A stretch of 64,000 nucleotides of DNA from DASCOT01 sp965197275. GTDB lineage: Bacteria > Acidobacteriota > UBA890 > WLXD01. The stretch covers positions 372,001 to 436,000 of the forward strand of contig CBDAMQ010000033.1 in the NCBI GenBank assembly GCA_965197275.1, read 5' to 3'. Both the position numbers and the translations under genes were made by a program. Positions 1-8,496 of the stretch are shown in pieces. Positions within the stretch are counted from its first letter, which is position 1. Every line of letters starts with the position of its first letter. Under the pieces are notes generated by a model. That model ran no database searches, was not told the origin of the DNA, and saw nothing but the letters and a program-made list of their open reading frames with translations.

Positions 1-654
1 GAGAAACAGGAACAGGTAGATCTGCGGCGCCAGGGTCAACGTGGTCGCAATGTCCTGTCCCCAGGTGAGGTCGGTGGTGTCGGTGGCGAGCAGAGCGAGT
101 GAGAACAATCCCAGGGAAAATGCCGACGGGTTGAAAATGTGAGTTCGCGTCCCGTCCCGCCGCCACCGCACGAGCTCCTTGCCGAGGAACCCGGCCCCAA
201 TCATCAGGAACTGCAGTGCGAACCAGTCGTCCTTGAACCAGAGGAACAGATTGGTGCTGAATACGACGGGCAGCGGACCGAAGCCGAGTCCATAGCTATC
301 GCGCCGCGACCAGGCCAGCAAGATGTCGAAGGCATAGGCGAACGCCAGCTGCCCGACCAGCAACCAGGCATAGTCGTATACGGGCCGCCAGTAGTAACCC
401 CAGTATGCGAATACCGCCAGCTGTACCAACGCCTGAACGTAGTGCTGCGGTCGAACCACCGGGCGCAGCCGCCGCCCGAGGCCGGCGCTCCTCGCCTGAG
501 CGAAGAGCACGGCCTGCCAGGCCAGCAGCACCAGCGCAGCGCCCCAGAACGAGCGTGCCAGGGGAGGGCTTTCGTGGATGCGCGGCAACCACGAAAGCAG
601 GACGAGACCGAGTGTCAGCGCCAGCGGCACGCCGAACGCCCGCCGTGACGCCAC
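1..654 (-). CDS. RnfD/UnbU-like integral membrane protein (partial, C-terminus outside window)
   Basis: Reading the minus strand from a GTG at 654 gives an uninterrupted frame that runs off the left edge. It encodes a very hydrophobic protein: about five predicted membrane segments separated by short basic loops, and a HIFNPSAFSLGLFSL stretch near the visible end. That stretch resembles RnfD/NqrB-type subunits and the UnbU proteins found near enediyne clusters and in environmental bacteria. RnfD proteins bind FMN covalently and help move electrons across the membrane; whether this protein does so is not visible here. The start is uncertain: I see no good ribosome binding site, and the MITE-like element lies just upstream at 680-956, so the native 5' end could have been altered. 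Confidence 0.6.
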   Translation of the reverse strand, partial: MASRRAFGVPLALTLGLVLLSWLPRIHESPPLARSFWGAALVLLAWQAVLFAQARSAGLGRRLRPVVRPQHYVQALVQLAVFAYWGYYWRPVYDYAWLLVGQLAFAYAFDILLAWSRRDSYGLGFGPLPVVFSTNLFLWFKDDWFALQFLMIGAGFLGKELVRWRRDGTRTHIFNPSAFSLGLFSLALLATDTTDLTWGQDIATTLTLAPQIYLFLFL

Positions 655-679
655 GAGGTTAGGGGCCTGTAGAGGCCGG

Positions 680-956
680 TAGCAGGGTGCTGAAAAACTC
701 TGATGGGTCTGGCGGGTGGGTCTTGCTGGCGAGATCAAGGAAGAGCGACGGGGGCGATGCCAGGGGCATCGTCGAGGAGCTCTGACGCTGAGATCGCCAG
801 CAACCGCCACGCGCCCAACGGGTTACGGCGTCGTGGAGCCATCTGCGGCGTTGGCCCTCCTGGACGATACGACAAGCAGCGCCTGCGTCGCGCCGCCGTG
901 CATCTGGCCCCACGACGCCGTAACCAGAACCACCAGAGTTCTTCAGCACCCTGCTA
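680..956. mobile_element. MITE-like element with nested inverted repeats
   Basis: A ~275-bp non-coding element bounded by near-perfect terminal inverted repeats of about 22 bp (681-702 and 934-955, one mismatch), sharing the core AGCAGGGTGCTGAA. Inside are a perfect 16-bp inverted repeat (821-836 with 910-925, arm GGTTACGGCGTCGTGG) and further partial repeats around 721-735 and 793-803. The GGGTGCTGAAAAACTC-type terminus is reminiscent of IS1182/IS5-type ends. No transposase is present, so it would have to be mobilised in trans. The right end supplies the stop codon region of the desaturase gene. A target duplication is not clear. Confidence 0.6.
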
Positions 957-2012
957 GTCCGGGCAGTCCTCGGCGTCCCCATGTCGGCCGGCGCGCGCCA
1001 TGCGCGCCCAGAGCGACAGGTCGGCCTCGGTGAGGAAGTGCCACATAAGGCGCGCCCACGAACGATGACTTCCGAGCGATGCGTAGTATTCGGGAGCCGC
1101 GGCCGTGATCTGCGGCAATCGGTTCCAGGGCACCGAGGTGAAATCGTGGTGCTCGGTGTGATAGCCGACGTTGCAGGCCACCCAGTTCAGCTTGCCGTAG
1201 TAGCTGAAGGTTTCCTGGTCGTCAGGCCCCACCATGTAGTGTTCCTGGATCCATCGGGCACCCAGCGGGTGCAGACCGACGGCGAAAAACAGGGAGGCCA
1301 GCAGGTACAGAAACGCCCGCGGACCCCAGGCCCAGATCACCAGCGCATCGATGGAAAAAACGATCGCCCAATCCACCAGCGTCCACCGCGTTAAGAACGT
1401 CAATTGCTTGATGCGGATCGGTCGAAGCGCCTGCACCACCGGGTACAGCGTCAACCAGATCAGCTTGCGGAAGAACGAGTTGCCTACCAGTCGCGCTTCC
1501 CAGTAGCTGGGTATGTCTGCGTCGACTTCGTGCACGCCCTGATGCGAGTGGTGTATCAGGTGATACGAGCGAAACGACATTGCCGTAGGCATCGTGTTCA
1601 CGGCGCCCGCGAGGATGGCGGAGAAATTGTTCGCCCAGCGCGACCGGAAGATCAGCCCGTGGGTGGCGTCGTGAACCATCACGTAGCTCGTATGGTTGAC
1701 GAAAGCGCCGACGCTGTAGGCGACGATTCCGATCAGCCACCACGGGCTGTCACGCAGCATCCAAGCGACCGTGAACTGCGCTGCCAGGATCCCGAGGATG
1801 ATCGCGAAGGACCAGGGATTGCGCCCGATGAGATCGCGCACCTCGGGATGATCGAGCAGGATCGCCCGTGTTCGGCCGTGATGCGGTTCGCACTCTTTCG
1901 AGTGCCGGAAATCGTCCGCGGTTTGCGCCAAGCGCAAAGCTCCGGGTGAAGGGGAAAGGCCCGGTAGCCGTCCGGACGTCGGCAGCCTAGCGTCCGCAGT
2001 GGCCAGCGTCAA
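954..2012 (-). CDS. Sphingolipid delta-4 desaturase-like (DES1/DEGS family) fatty acid desaturase
   Basis: A 352-residue membrane di-iron desaturase. The three histidine boxes are visible: HDATH at 114-118, HLIHH at 151-155 and HTEHH at 285-289. The N-terminal EPHHGRTRAILLDHPEVRDL segment, the FVNHTSYVMVHD run before box 1 and the ETFSYYGKLNW...NVGYHTEHHDF...PWNRLP block match the dihydroceramide delta-4 desaturase layout rather than acyl-CoA or phospholipid desaturases. Known family members introduce a trans double bond into ceramide at the membrane. The first ~30 residues are not part of the family core, so a later start is possible. The last codons and the TAG stop (954-956) run into the terminal repeat of the adjacent MITE. 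No other sphingolipid gene is in the window, so the substrate is an inference. Confidence 0.85.
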   Translation of the reverse strand: MTLATADARLPTSGRLPGLSPSPGALRLAQTADDFRHSKECEPHHGRTRAILLDHPEVRDLIGRNPWSFAIILGILAAQFTVAWMLRDSPWWLIGIVAYSVGAFVNHTSYVMVHDATHGLIFRSRWANNFSAILAGAVNTMPTAMSFRSYHLIHHSHQGVHEVDADIPSYWEARLVGNSFFRKLIWLTLYPVVQALRPIRIKQLTFLTRWTLVDWAIVFSIDALVIWAWGPRAFLYLLASLFFAVGLHPLGARWIQEHYMVGPDDQETFSYYGKLNWVACNVGYHTEHHDFTSVPWNRLPQITAAAPEYYASLGSHRSWARLMWHFLTEADLSLWARMARAGRHGDAEDCPD

Positions 2013-2142
2013 AACAATACAGCATCATCGCGGCTATGCCCTGCGAGCGAGCAGTTCGCCGACGTGTACGACCACGGCGATACCGCCACTCAAGAGCGTC
2101 GTTCGGGCCCAATCGATCGGCATGTCCGCTCCGGTCGAGCGG

Positions 2143-2988
2143 TCATCGTGGTTGCGATCCGGGATCGAGATGCTCCTGTAGCCCACTGCCGAGCATGTTG
2201 GTAGCCCAAACGACAACGACGATTGTCAGCCCCGAGAGGTTGGCGATCCATGGCGCCACCCACAGCTGATCGCGACCCTCGGCCAGCATGTTGCCCCAGG
2301 TCGCCGCTGGCGGCGGGACACCCAGGCCGAGGAAGCTGAGGGCGGTTTCCTGCAGGATCACGTGGGCTACCTGCAGCGTGGAGACCGCCGCCAGGACCGG
2401 TAGCAGCTGCGGGAAGATGTGGCGGGACAGGATGTAGAGGTCGCCGGCACCCTGCGCCACAGCCGCCTCGACGAAAGCGCGCTCCTTCAATGCCCGCGTC
2501 ATGCCGAACGTGACACGCGCGTAGACCATCCAGCCGGAGACCCCCAGCACCACGATCAGATTGAGGGCACTGCCGCCGATCACCGCCACGATCAGGATAG
2601 CCAGCAAGATGTCGGGCAAGGCCAGGTGAGCGTCGGCGAGGCGCATGATGAGCTGCTCGGTCTTGCCGCCGCGATAGCCGGCGATCATGCCGAGTGCGGA
2701 GCCGAAGAAGCAGGACAGCAGCATGGCCGCGAAGCCGACGAGCATCGAGATCCGGGCCCCGTAGATGAGCCGAGAGAAAAGGTCACGTCCGTAGTTGTCG
2801 GTGCCCAGCACATGCGCCGCGGAGCCGGCGGCATACCAGGACGGTGGCGCAAGGCGGTCCAGCAGTGCCTGTTCGTCGGGATCGTGGGTCGCCGCGTACG
2901 GGGCGAGCAGCGCCGCCAGCAACGCCAGCGCTACGATCCCGCCGCCCAGCGTGATCTTGAAGCGCGTTCCGAGAAAGCGCCGCGGCAT
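2143..2988 (-). CDS. ABC transporter permease, DppC/OppC type
   Basis: A 281-residue inner-membrane permease with an N-terminal membrane segment, the GTDNYGRDLFSRLIYGAR motif typical of DppC/OppC, five further membrane segments and the cytoplasmic EAA loop (EAAVAQGAGDLYILSRHIFPQLL) that docks to the ATPase. The C-terminus has the usual WGNMLAEGRDQL...PWIANL ending. It would form a heterodimer with the permease at 2992-3909, from which it is separated by only 3 bp, so the two are translated from one message. It is the last clear member of the minus-strand operon; the desaturase begins 130 bp further on. No ATP-binding subunits are encoded nearby. Confidence 0.93.
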   Translation of the reverse strand: MPRRFLGTRFKITLGGGIVALALLAALLAPYAATHDPDEQALLDRLAPPSWYAAGSAAHVLGTDNYGRDLFSRLIYGARISMLVGFAAMLLSCFFGSALGMIAGYRGGKTEQLIMRLADAHLALPDILLAILIVAVIGGSALNLIVVLGVSGWMVYARVTFGMTRALKERAFVEAAVAQGAGDLYILSRHIFPQLLPVLAAVSTLQVAHVILQETALSFLGLGVPPPAATWGNMLAEGRDQLWVAPWIANLSGLTIVVVVWATNMLGSGLQEHLDPGSQPR

Positions 2989-2991
2989 GGC

Positions 2992-3909
2992 TTACTCCAG
3001 CCTGACGCGTGGGTCGACGGCCGACTGCGTCAAGTCGACGATCAGATTGGAAAGGACGATGGCCAGGCTGGCCAGAAACACTGCGGCGATGACCACCGGA
3101 GCATCGCGCTGGAAGATGCTGCTGACCATCAGACGCCCGACCCCCGGCCAGGCGAAGATGGTCTCGGTGATGATCGAGCCCCCTACCAGTCGCCCCGCCT
3201 GTAGTCCGAGGAAGGTGAGCACCGGATTGATCGCATTGGGCAGGATGTGTCGCATTAGCACCGCCCGCGGCACCAGCCCTTTCGAGCGCGCCGTCATCAC
3301 GTAGGGCTCGGTGAAGTTCTCCAGAACGCTGGCCCGCGTCAGCAAGATGAACCCGGGAAGCAGGAAGCTCGCCAGCGTCAGGGCCGGCAATACCAGGTGG
3401 CGCCAGCCGCCCTGCCCTGACGTGGGTAGCCAGCCGAGCTGTAGCGCGAACAACTGGATCAGCAGCAGGCCGAGCCAGAAGCTGGGCATCGACTGTCTGG
3501 CGATGGCGGCGGTGGAGATCAGGAAATCGAGCGGCCGATCTGGGCGCAGAGCGCACAGGACGCCGGCCGCGACCCCGAGCGCGAGGGCAATCGCCAGGGC
3601 GGTGCCCATGAGCTGCAGCGTGGCGCCCAGGCGCTGTAACACCAGGGGCATTGCCGGCGCCGAGTACTGCAGCGACGTGCCGAAGTCCCCCCGGGCAACA
3701 TCGCCCAGGAAATGGAGGAACTGCAGCGGTATCGGCTGGTCGAGGTGTAACTGCGCCCGCAGCTGCGCCTCGGCCGCCGGTGTGCTGTTGATGTCGAGAT
3801 ACAGCTGCACCGGGTCGCCGGTGACCCGCAGGATGACGAACACGACGAAGCTCACCAGCAGTAGCGAGACCGGCGCGATGGCGAGCCGTCGAGCGGCATA
3901 ATTCAGCAT
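2992..3909 (-). CDS. ABC transporter permease, DppB/OppB type
   Basis: A 305-residue permease that starts MLNYAARRLAIAPVSLLLVSF, the characteristic DppB N-terminal helix. It also has the periplasmic loop and GDFGTSLQYSAPAMPLVLQRL stretch of the family, and an EAA loop (YVMTARSKGLVPRAVLMRHILPNA) for contact with an ATPase. Its partner is the DppC-type permease immediately downstream. The creatinase-fold gene ends 13 bp upstream, so it lies in the middle of the operon. With the family 5 binding lipoprotein two genes upstream, it defines a peptide, opine or nickel-type importer; the cargo cannot be read from the sequence. Confidence 0.93.
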   Translation of the reverse strand: MLNYAARRLAIAPVSLLLVSFVVFVILRVTGDPVQLYLDINSTPAAEAQLRAQLHLDQPIPLQFLHFLGDVARGDFGTSLQYSAPAMPLVLQRLGATLQLMGTALAIALALGVAAGVLCALRPDRPLDFLISTAAIARQSMPSFWLGLLLIQLFALQLGWLPTSGQGGWRHLVLPALTLASFLLPGFILLTRASVLENFTEPYVMTARSKGLVPRAVLMRHILPNAINPVLTFLGLQAGRLVGGSIITETIFAWPGVGRLMVSSIFQRDAPVVIAAVFLASLAIVLSNLIVDLTQSAVDPRVRLE

Positions 3910-3922
3910 CTGTTGGGGGCCA

Positions 3923-5050
3923 CTAGACGACGAGGATCTCCTCGTTGTCGAAGAACCCGGTGCGGACGATCGGCGCCCCGTCCGTGATCTCGACGAGATC
4001 CTCCATATGCAATCCGTACTCGCCCACCCAGCGTACCCGCGTCTCGACGGTCGACATCATGCCGGGCTGATAGACGATCTCCTCGTGCGGGCTGATCAGC
4101 GGATGCTCATGAACCTGCAGTCCGATGCCGTGTCCGTTGTGGCCGAGCGCGAACGGGATCTCGGCCTTCTCGTACAGCTCAGTGGTGCGCTCGAATAGCT
4201 GGCGGCCGCTGTTGCCCGGCCTGAGCATGTCGATGATCTCCCAGTGGATCTCGCGCAGCCGTTTCCACCACGACTCCTCCTCCTCCGTCGTCTTGCCCAG
4301 CTTGGCGGTACGTCCGACGTTGGAGTGGTACTCGTGATAGTAGGCACCGACGTCGGTCTTGATGATGTCTCCCTGCTTCACACGATAGGCGGAGGGATGC
4401 ATGTGCGGATAACCGGTGTTCGGGCCCGCGTTGATCAGATTGAAGGCCATGGCGTCGGCACCCGAGCGCAGGGTGGCATCGACCAGTCGGCGGACCATAC
4501 TCCGCTCGGATTCGCCTTCCTGCACCGTTGCGTAGGTGCCCAGCAGAGCCTTCTCGGTGCCGCGAAACGCGTCGATCAGGATCTCGCGCTCGCGTGGCGT
4601 CTTGACCATCCGCACGTGGGCAAATAGATCGGCGCAGGGTTCGATGCGCAGCTCCGGCAGCTCTCGGGTCAGCTGCGCGTGGTACTGGGCGCCCAGGTAA
4701 TCGGTTTCGGCGCCGATTTGTGCCTTGGCGAGGCCCAGCTCCGTGAGCACCTCAGCCAGGAGCTCGATGGGCGAGACGACGAACTCCTTGTACGGGCGCA
4801 GGTCCTGGATCCAGGATTCCTGCCGCATGTAGGGCTCTTCGACCTCGCACAGCACGTAGACGGGGTCGCTGCCCGACGGCCAGACGATCAACCCCAGTCG
4901 GTCGCGGATCACGTTGTGGGTGGCGATCGGTGCGTCGGTGACATACCGCAGGTTCTCCGGCGACATCGCCACCACGGCGTCGAAGTCGCTCGCGTCGATC
5001 GCCCGGCACAGTCCTGTCAGATCGCCGATAGCGCCCTCGATCGTCTTCAT
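3923..5050 (-). CDS. Creatinase/prolidase-fold (M24 family) enzyme with one metal ligand replaced
   Basis: The frame is open further upstream, but the start at 5050 (MKTIEGAIGDLTGLCRAIDAS) is chosen because it overlaps the stop of the binding-protein gene in ATGA fashion and begins the creatinase N-terminal domain; this gives 375 residues. The C-terminal pita-bread domain shows KTDVGAYY (first Asp ligand), GHNGHGIGL (His), VETRV and HMEDLVEI (two Glu). The second Asp, normally in the SDxTRT motif, is Asn here: YHSNVGRT at about 4320-4340. Prolidases and Xaa-Pro aminopeptidases need all five ligands, while creatinase and DMSP lyase DddP show that the fold supports other chemistries. Its place inside a peptide-importer operon suggests that it processes the imported compound in the cytoplasm. 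Confidence 0.85.
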   Translation of the reverse strand: MKTIEGAIGDLTGLCRAIDASDFDAVVAMSPENLRYVTDAPIATHNVIRDRLGLIVWPSGSDPVYVLCEVEEPYMRQESWIQDLRPYKEFVVSPIELLAEVLTELGLAKAQIGAETDYLGAQYHAQLTRELPELRIEPCADLFAHVRMVKTPREREILIDAFRGTEKALLGTYATVQEGESERSMVRRLVDATLRSGADAMAFNLINAGPNTGYPHMHPSAYRVKQGDIIKTDVGAYYHEYHSNVGRTAKLGKTTEEEESWWKRLREIHWEIIDMLRPGNSGRQLFERTTELYEKAEIPFALGHNGHGIGLQVHEHPLISPHEEIVYQPGMMSTVETRVRWVGEYGLHMEDLVEITDGAPIVRTGFFDNEEILVV

Positions 5051-6564
5051 GACGGGGGACTCAACGCCGCCTTGTGGAGTCGCAGCACCTTGTCGGTTGG
5101 TGGCTGCCAGCCCGTGACCCGGCGCGTCTTGGCATAGATGCTGGGCAGCGAGAACAGGAAGATCGCCGGGGTTTCCTCGTGCATGATCTCCATCATCCGC
5201 TGGTAGATGCGTCGGCGGGCGCCTTCGTCGATCGTCGATCGCGCCTGCAGGAATAGCTCTTCGTACTCCGCGTTGTGCCAAAGTGCCCGTCCGCTTGCTT
5301 CGGTAAACCAGACGGTGGCGAAGTCCGCATCGCCGAGGCTATACCAGCCGACCATGTGGATCGGTCCGAGGTCCCGGGCGAGCACCATCTTGGAGAACAC
5401 GCCGCCTTCCACGACGTTGATCCGCGCCGTGATACCGACCTTGTCGAGCATGCCCGAGACCGCGTTGGCGATGTAGACGTCGGAGACGTACTTGCTGGCG
5501 CGCGTCGTGATCGAGGTCGCGAACCCGTGCGGGTAGCCGGCGCTGGTCAGCAGGTCGCGTGCCCGCACTGGATCGTAGGGACGGGCGCTGAGTGCGGGGT
5601 TGTGTCCCGGTGTGCTCTCGGGAAGCAGTTGCCCGTCCAAAAGGCTGCCGCTGCCGCGCAGCAGGGCCTCGCGGATCAACGGCTTGTCGATGGCGTGGTC
5701 GAGGGCGACCCGCACTGCTCGGTCGTCGAACGGTGGTCTGCGAGTGTCCAGCGTCAGCACCAGCGCCACCGCTGATTCCACCGGCGCTACCTCCAGATCG
5801 GCAGCTTCCTCCACCCGCGGGATCAGGTCGACGGGAAGCTCCTCGATAATGTGGGTCTCATTGGCCAGCAACGAGGCGAGCCGGGTGGAGGACTCGGGAA
5901 TCTGCCGAAACACCACCCTTTCGATGCGCGGCGCGCCGCCCCAGTAGCTCTCGTTAGCGGTCAGCTCGTAGCGATCTCCCGGCTCCCAGAGCGCGAAGAT
6001 GAACGGCCCGGTTCCCATCGGGCGCTGGGCGCGCTCCTGTTTCGTGGTCCTCTCGTGATAGTGGCGCGCCTCGATCGGTATGTCCGAGAGACCGAGCGTC
6101 AGCGTCGGAAACGGACCATCGGTGCGCAAATCGATGGTGTGCTCGTCGACGATCGTGATCGTTTCGAGCTGCTCGATGCGCCGCCGGCCGGTGTGGATCG
6201 AGGCCGGGTTGAGCACGTACTCGAGCGTGTGCTTGACGTCGGTGGCGGTGAAGGGCGTGCCATCGTGGAACGTGACGCCGGGTCGAAGCTCGATCCTCCA
6301 GGTGGTGTCGTCGACGGCCTCCCACGACACCGCAAGTCCCGGCCGCAGGTTGCCCTGGTCGTCGCGCTGGATCAGCGGATCCATTGTCTGATAGGCGAGG
6401 CTCAGGCCGGCAAAGCTGGTGGCGCTACCCTCGAGTGATTCGGGAAAGACCGCGGTGGCGACGACGAGCGTGTCGGACGGTGCGGTGACGACAGAGCACC
6501 CCACCAGACCGAGGTTCAGCATGAGGAGAACGAGGCGGGTGTGCAGGCTGGTCATGGGACGCAT
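5047..6564 (-). CDS. ABC transporter substrate-binding lipoprotein, family 5 (DppA/OppA type)
   Basis: A 505-residue exported solute-binding protein. The N-terminus has a basic start, a hydrophobic run and a lipobox ending LGLVGC, so it should be lipid-anchored. The SBP family 5 signature is present: a GDTLVVA-like first strand, YQTMDPLIQRDDQGNLRPGLA, the FHDGTPFTATDVKHTLEYVLNP segment, and the typical late QRMMEIMHEETPAIFLF block. It captures peptides or similar solutes for the permeases at 2143-3909. The start could be either of two closely spaced Met codons (6564 or 6552). It is the first gene of the operon and is divergent from the hydroxy-acid oxidase at 6739, so the 174-bp gap should hold two promoters. 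Confidence 0.92.
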   Translation of the reverse strand: MRPMTSLHTRLVLLMLNLGLVGCSVVTAPSDTLVVATAVFPESLEGSATSFAGLSLAYQTMDPLIQRDDQGNLRPGLAVSWEAVDDTTWRIELRPGVTFHDGTPFTATDVKHTLEYVLNPASIHTGRRRIEQLETITIVDEHTIDLRTDGPFPTLTLGLSDIPIEARHYHERTTKQERAQRPMGTGPFIFALWEPGDRYELTANESYWGGAPRIERVVFRQIPESSTRLASLLANETHIIEELPVDLIPRVEEAADLEVAPVESAVALVLTLDTRRPPFDDRAVRVALDHAIDKPLIREALLRGSGSLLDGQLLPESTPGHNPALSARPYDPVRARDLLTSAGYPHGFATSITTRASKYVSDVYIANAVSGMLDKVGITARINVVEGGVFSKMVLARDLGPIHMVGWYSLGDADFATVWFTEASGRALWHNAEYEELFLQARSTIDEGARRRIYQRMMEIMHEETPAIFLFSLPSIYAKTRRVTGWQPPTDKVLRLHKAALSPPS

Positions 6565-6738
6565 CGCCGTGGTGGAGGGGACCCAATTGGATCGCGATCA
6601 ATCAGCGTGGTCAAGGTCGTTGGCGGCCACGTGGTGCGGCCGTTGCAGCATCGTTGAACTTCGGCGACGGGTGTGGTGATGTGGTCGATCTCCGGCCCGA
6701 ACGATGCCGGTCAATGAGATGAGGAGCGCCCAAGAATC

Positions 6739-7995
6739 ATGACGACACGGCGCGGTTTCTTGCGATATCTCGCCGGCACGCCGTTGCTCGCTGGTGCCGG
6801 CGTGTCCGGCTGGCCATTCGACGAGTCGGCCGGGAATCGGTTCGACGACGAGCTTTTCGCCACGCTGGTGCAGTTCGTCAGCGAGCAGGGGCGTGTCGTC
6901 TACGCGCCGGATCAGGCCGTCAGCATCTTCGACTTCGAGGCCACGGCGCGCACCAACGTGCCGCAGTCGCACTTTGGGTACATCGCCACCGGCGTCGACG
7001 GCGAGGCGACGCTGCGCGCCAATCGGGAGGCCATCGCCCGGGTGCAGTTGCGCGCTCGTCGCCTGGTGGACGTGAGCGAGATTGACATGTCGACGGAGAT
7101 CTTCGGGCGGCGCTGGGAAACGCCGATCGTGATTCAGCCGTGCGGCAGCCAGAAGGCGGTCCACCCCGAGGGGGAAGTGGCCGTGGCTCGAGCCGCGCGC
7201 GCTCGCGGACACCTGCAGATGCTGTCCACGGTTACCACCTCGTCGGTGGAGGAGGTCAACGAGGCTCGCGGCGAGCCGGTCTGGTACCAGCTTTACCCGA
7301 CCAAAGAGTGGCGTATCACCGAGGCCCTCTTGCGTCGTGCCGAGAGGGCGGGTTGCCCGGTGGCCGTGTTAACCGTCGACAACCCTGTCGGGGGCAATCG
7401 CGAGACGTCGAGGCGGGCATCGCTGGCCGATCCGCGCGATTGCAGCCTCTGCCACGTGCCGGACGGGGAGTTTGCCGATTACGTGCGCCGCAAGCCCATG
7501 TTCGATGGGCTCGACCTCGAAGGCGTCGACACCGGGGTCGGAAAGCCGAGTGCGACGTGGGGATTCGTCGATCGTCTCAAGGACACGATCGGCATGAAGC
7601 TGGTGCTCAAGGGAATCGTGACGCGCGAGGATGCGGAGCTATGCATCGAGCACGGCGTCGACGGCATCGTGGTGTCGAATCACGGTGGCCGCAACCCGCC
7701 CAGCGGACGCGGCACGATCGAGAGCTTGCCGGAGGTTGTCGATGCGATTGCAGGACGCATTCCGGTGATCGTCGACGGCGGCTTCCGGCGCGGGTCGGAC
7801 ATGCTGCGGGCACTCGCGTTGGGCGCCGACGCGGTCGGTATAGGCCGCCCGTATCTGTGGGGTCTCGGCGCCTTCGGCGAGGCCGGCGTCGATGCGGTGT
7901 TGCGGATGCTGACGGATGAGCTGCGCCAGTCGATGCAGCTTGTCGGTGCGCCGTCGCTGAAGGTCCTGAACCGCTCGTTCGTCGCCGGCGGCTGA
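6739..7995 (+). CDS. FMN-dependent alpha-hydroxy-acid oxidase/dehydrogenase, Tat-exported
   Basis: A 418-residue protein with a Tat-type leader (TTRRGFLRYLAG then a hydrophobic stretch). The rest is the (S)-2-hydroxy-acid dehydrogenase TIM barrel: YIATGVDGE near the N-terminus, WYQLY for the flavin, a KGIVTREDA lysine strand, the catalytic base His315 in SNHGGR, and the phosphate-binding DGGFRRGSDMLRALALGADAVGIGRP segment. Family members oxidise lactate, glycolate or mandelate. After SNHGGR the usual QLD is replaced by NPPSGRG, so the substrate may differ from the well-studied enzymes. It is followed, with a 1-bp TGATG junction, by a small membrane protein that could be its redox or anchoring partner; that link is inference. 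Confidence 0.88.
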   Translation: MTTRRGFLRYLAGTPLLAGAGVSGWPFDESAGNRFDDELFATLVQFVSEQGRVVYAPDQAVSIFDFEATARTNVPQSHFGYIATGVDGEATLRANREAIARVQLRARRLVDVSEIDMSTEIFGRRWETPIVIQPCGSQKAVHPEGEVAVARAARARGHLQMLSTVTTSSVEEVNEARGEPVWYQLYPTKEWRITEALLRRAERAGCPVAVLTVDNPVGGNRETSRRASLADPRDCSLCHVPDGEFADYVRRKPMFDGLDLEGVDTGVGKPSATWGFVDRLKDTIGMKLVLKGIVTREDAELCIEHGVDGIVVSNHGGRNPPSGRGTIESLPEVVDAIAGRIPVIVDGGFRRGSDMLRALALGADAVGIGRPYLWGLGAFGEAGVDAVLRMLTDELRQSMQLVGAPSLKVLNRSFVAGG

Positions 7996-8456
7996 TGGGC
8001 GCCCCATCGTCCGAGGCAGTGCCAGGTCGCGAGCCAACGCCCGCGGCAGCGGGCCGCGAGGCCCTGCTGAAGCTGGTGCTGCGGGTCATCGGCGGCTTCT
8101 CGCTGTTGGCGCTGATCTTCGTGGTGGCGCCGTACAGCTGGATGAACACGATCCACGACCGCTGGCTCGGTATGGGAGAGCTCTCGAACCAGCCGGTGGT
8201 CGGCTACCTGGCCCGCTCCACCTCCGCTTTCTACGCGCTGCTCGGCGGGCTGATGATCCTTGTTTCCCGAGACCCACGAACGCATCGCGAGGTGCTTCTG
8301 TACATCGCCTGGGCAATCACGGCCCTTGGCGTGACCCTGTTCTTCATCGACCAGGCCGAGGGGTTGCCGCAGGTATGGAGGCTCTGGGAAGGTCCGTTCG
8401 TCGCTGCGTTCGGCGTGTTGATCCTTTGGCTGACGCGTACGCTTGGCGAGGAATAG
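7995..8456 (+). CDS. Small four-helix membrane protein
   Basis: The 153-residue product has a hydrophilic N-terminal tail of about 25 residues and then four predicted membrane helices (approximately 27-50, 70-92, 95-115 and 130-148). The start codon shares its A with the TGA stop of the hydroxy-acid oxidase, so the two are translationally coupled. I do not recognise a catalytic motif. The length and helix layout resemble DUF4345-type proteins, but that is only a resemblance. It may anchor or serve the exported oxidase upstream. Confidence 0.75.
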   Translation: MGAPSSEAVPGREPTPAAAGREALLKLVLRVIGGFSLLALIFVVAPYSWMNTIHDRWLGMGELSNQPVVGYLARSTSAFYALLGGLMILVSRDPRTHREVLLYIAWAITALGVTLFFIDQAEGLPQVWRLWEGPFVAAFGVLILWLTRTLGEE

Positions 8457-8496
8457 GCTGCCGTTGATCCGATCTGAATTCTCGACGGAGGCTCTG

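Noticed and set aside
139..648. A plus-strand frame opposite the left-edge membrane protein
   Set aside because: Rich in Pro, Glu and Gln without a fold signature; the minus strand reads as membrane helices with a recognisable family motif.
659..982. A 107-codon minus-strand frame across the MITE
   Set aside because: It begins in the desaturase and runs through inverted repeats; no homology and a composition unlike a protein.
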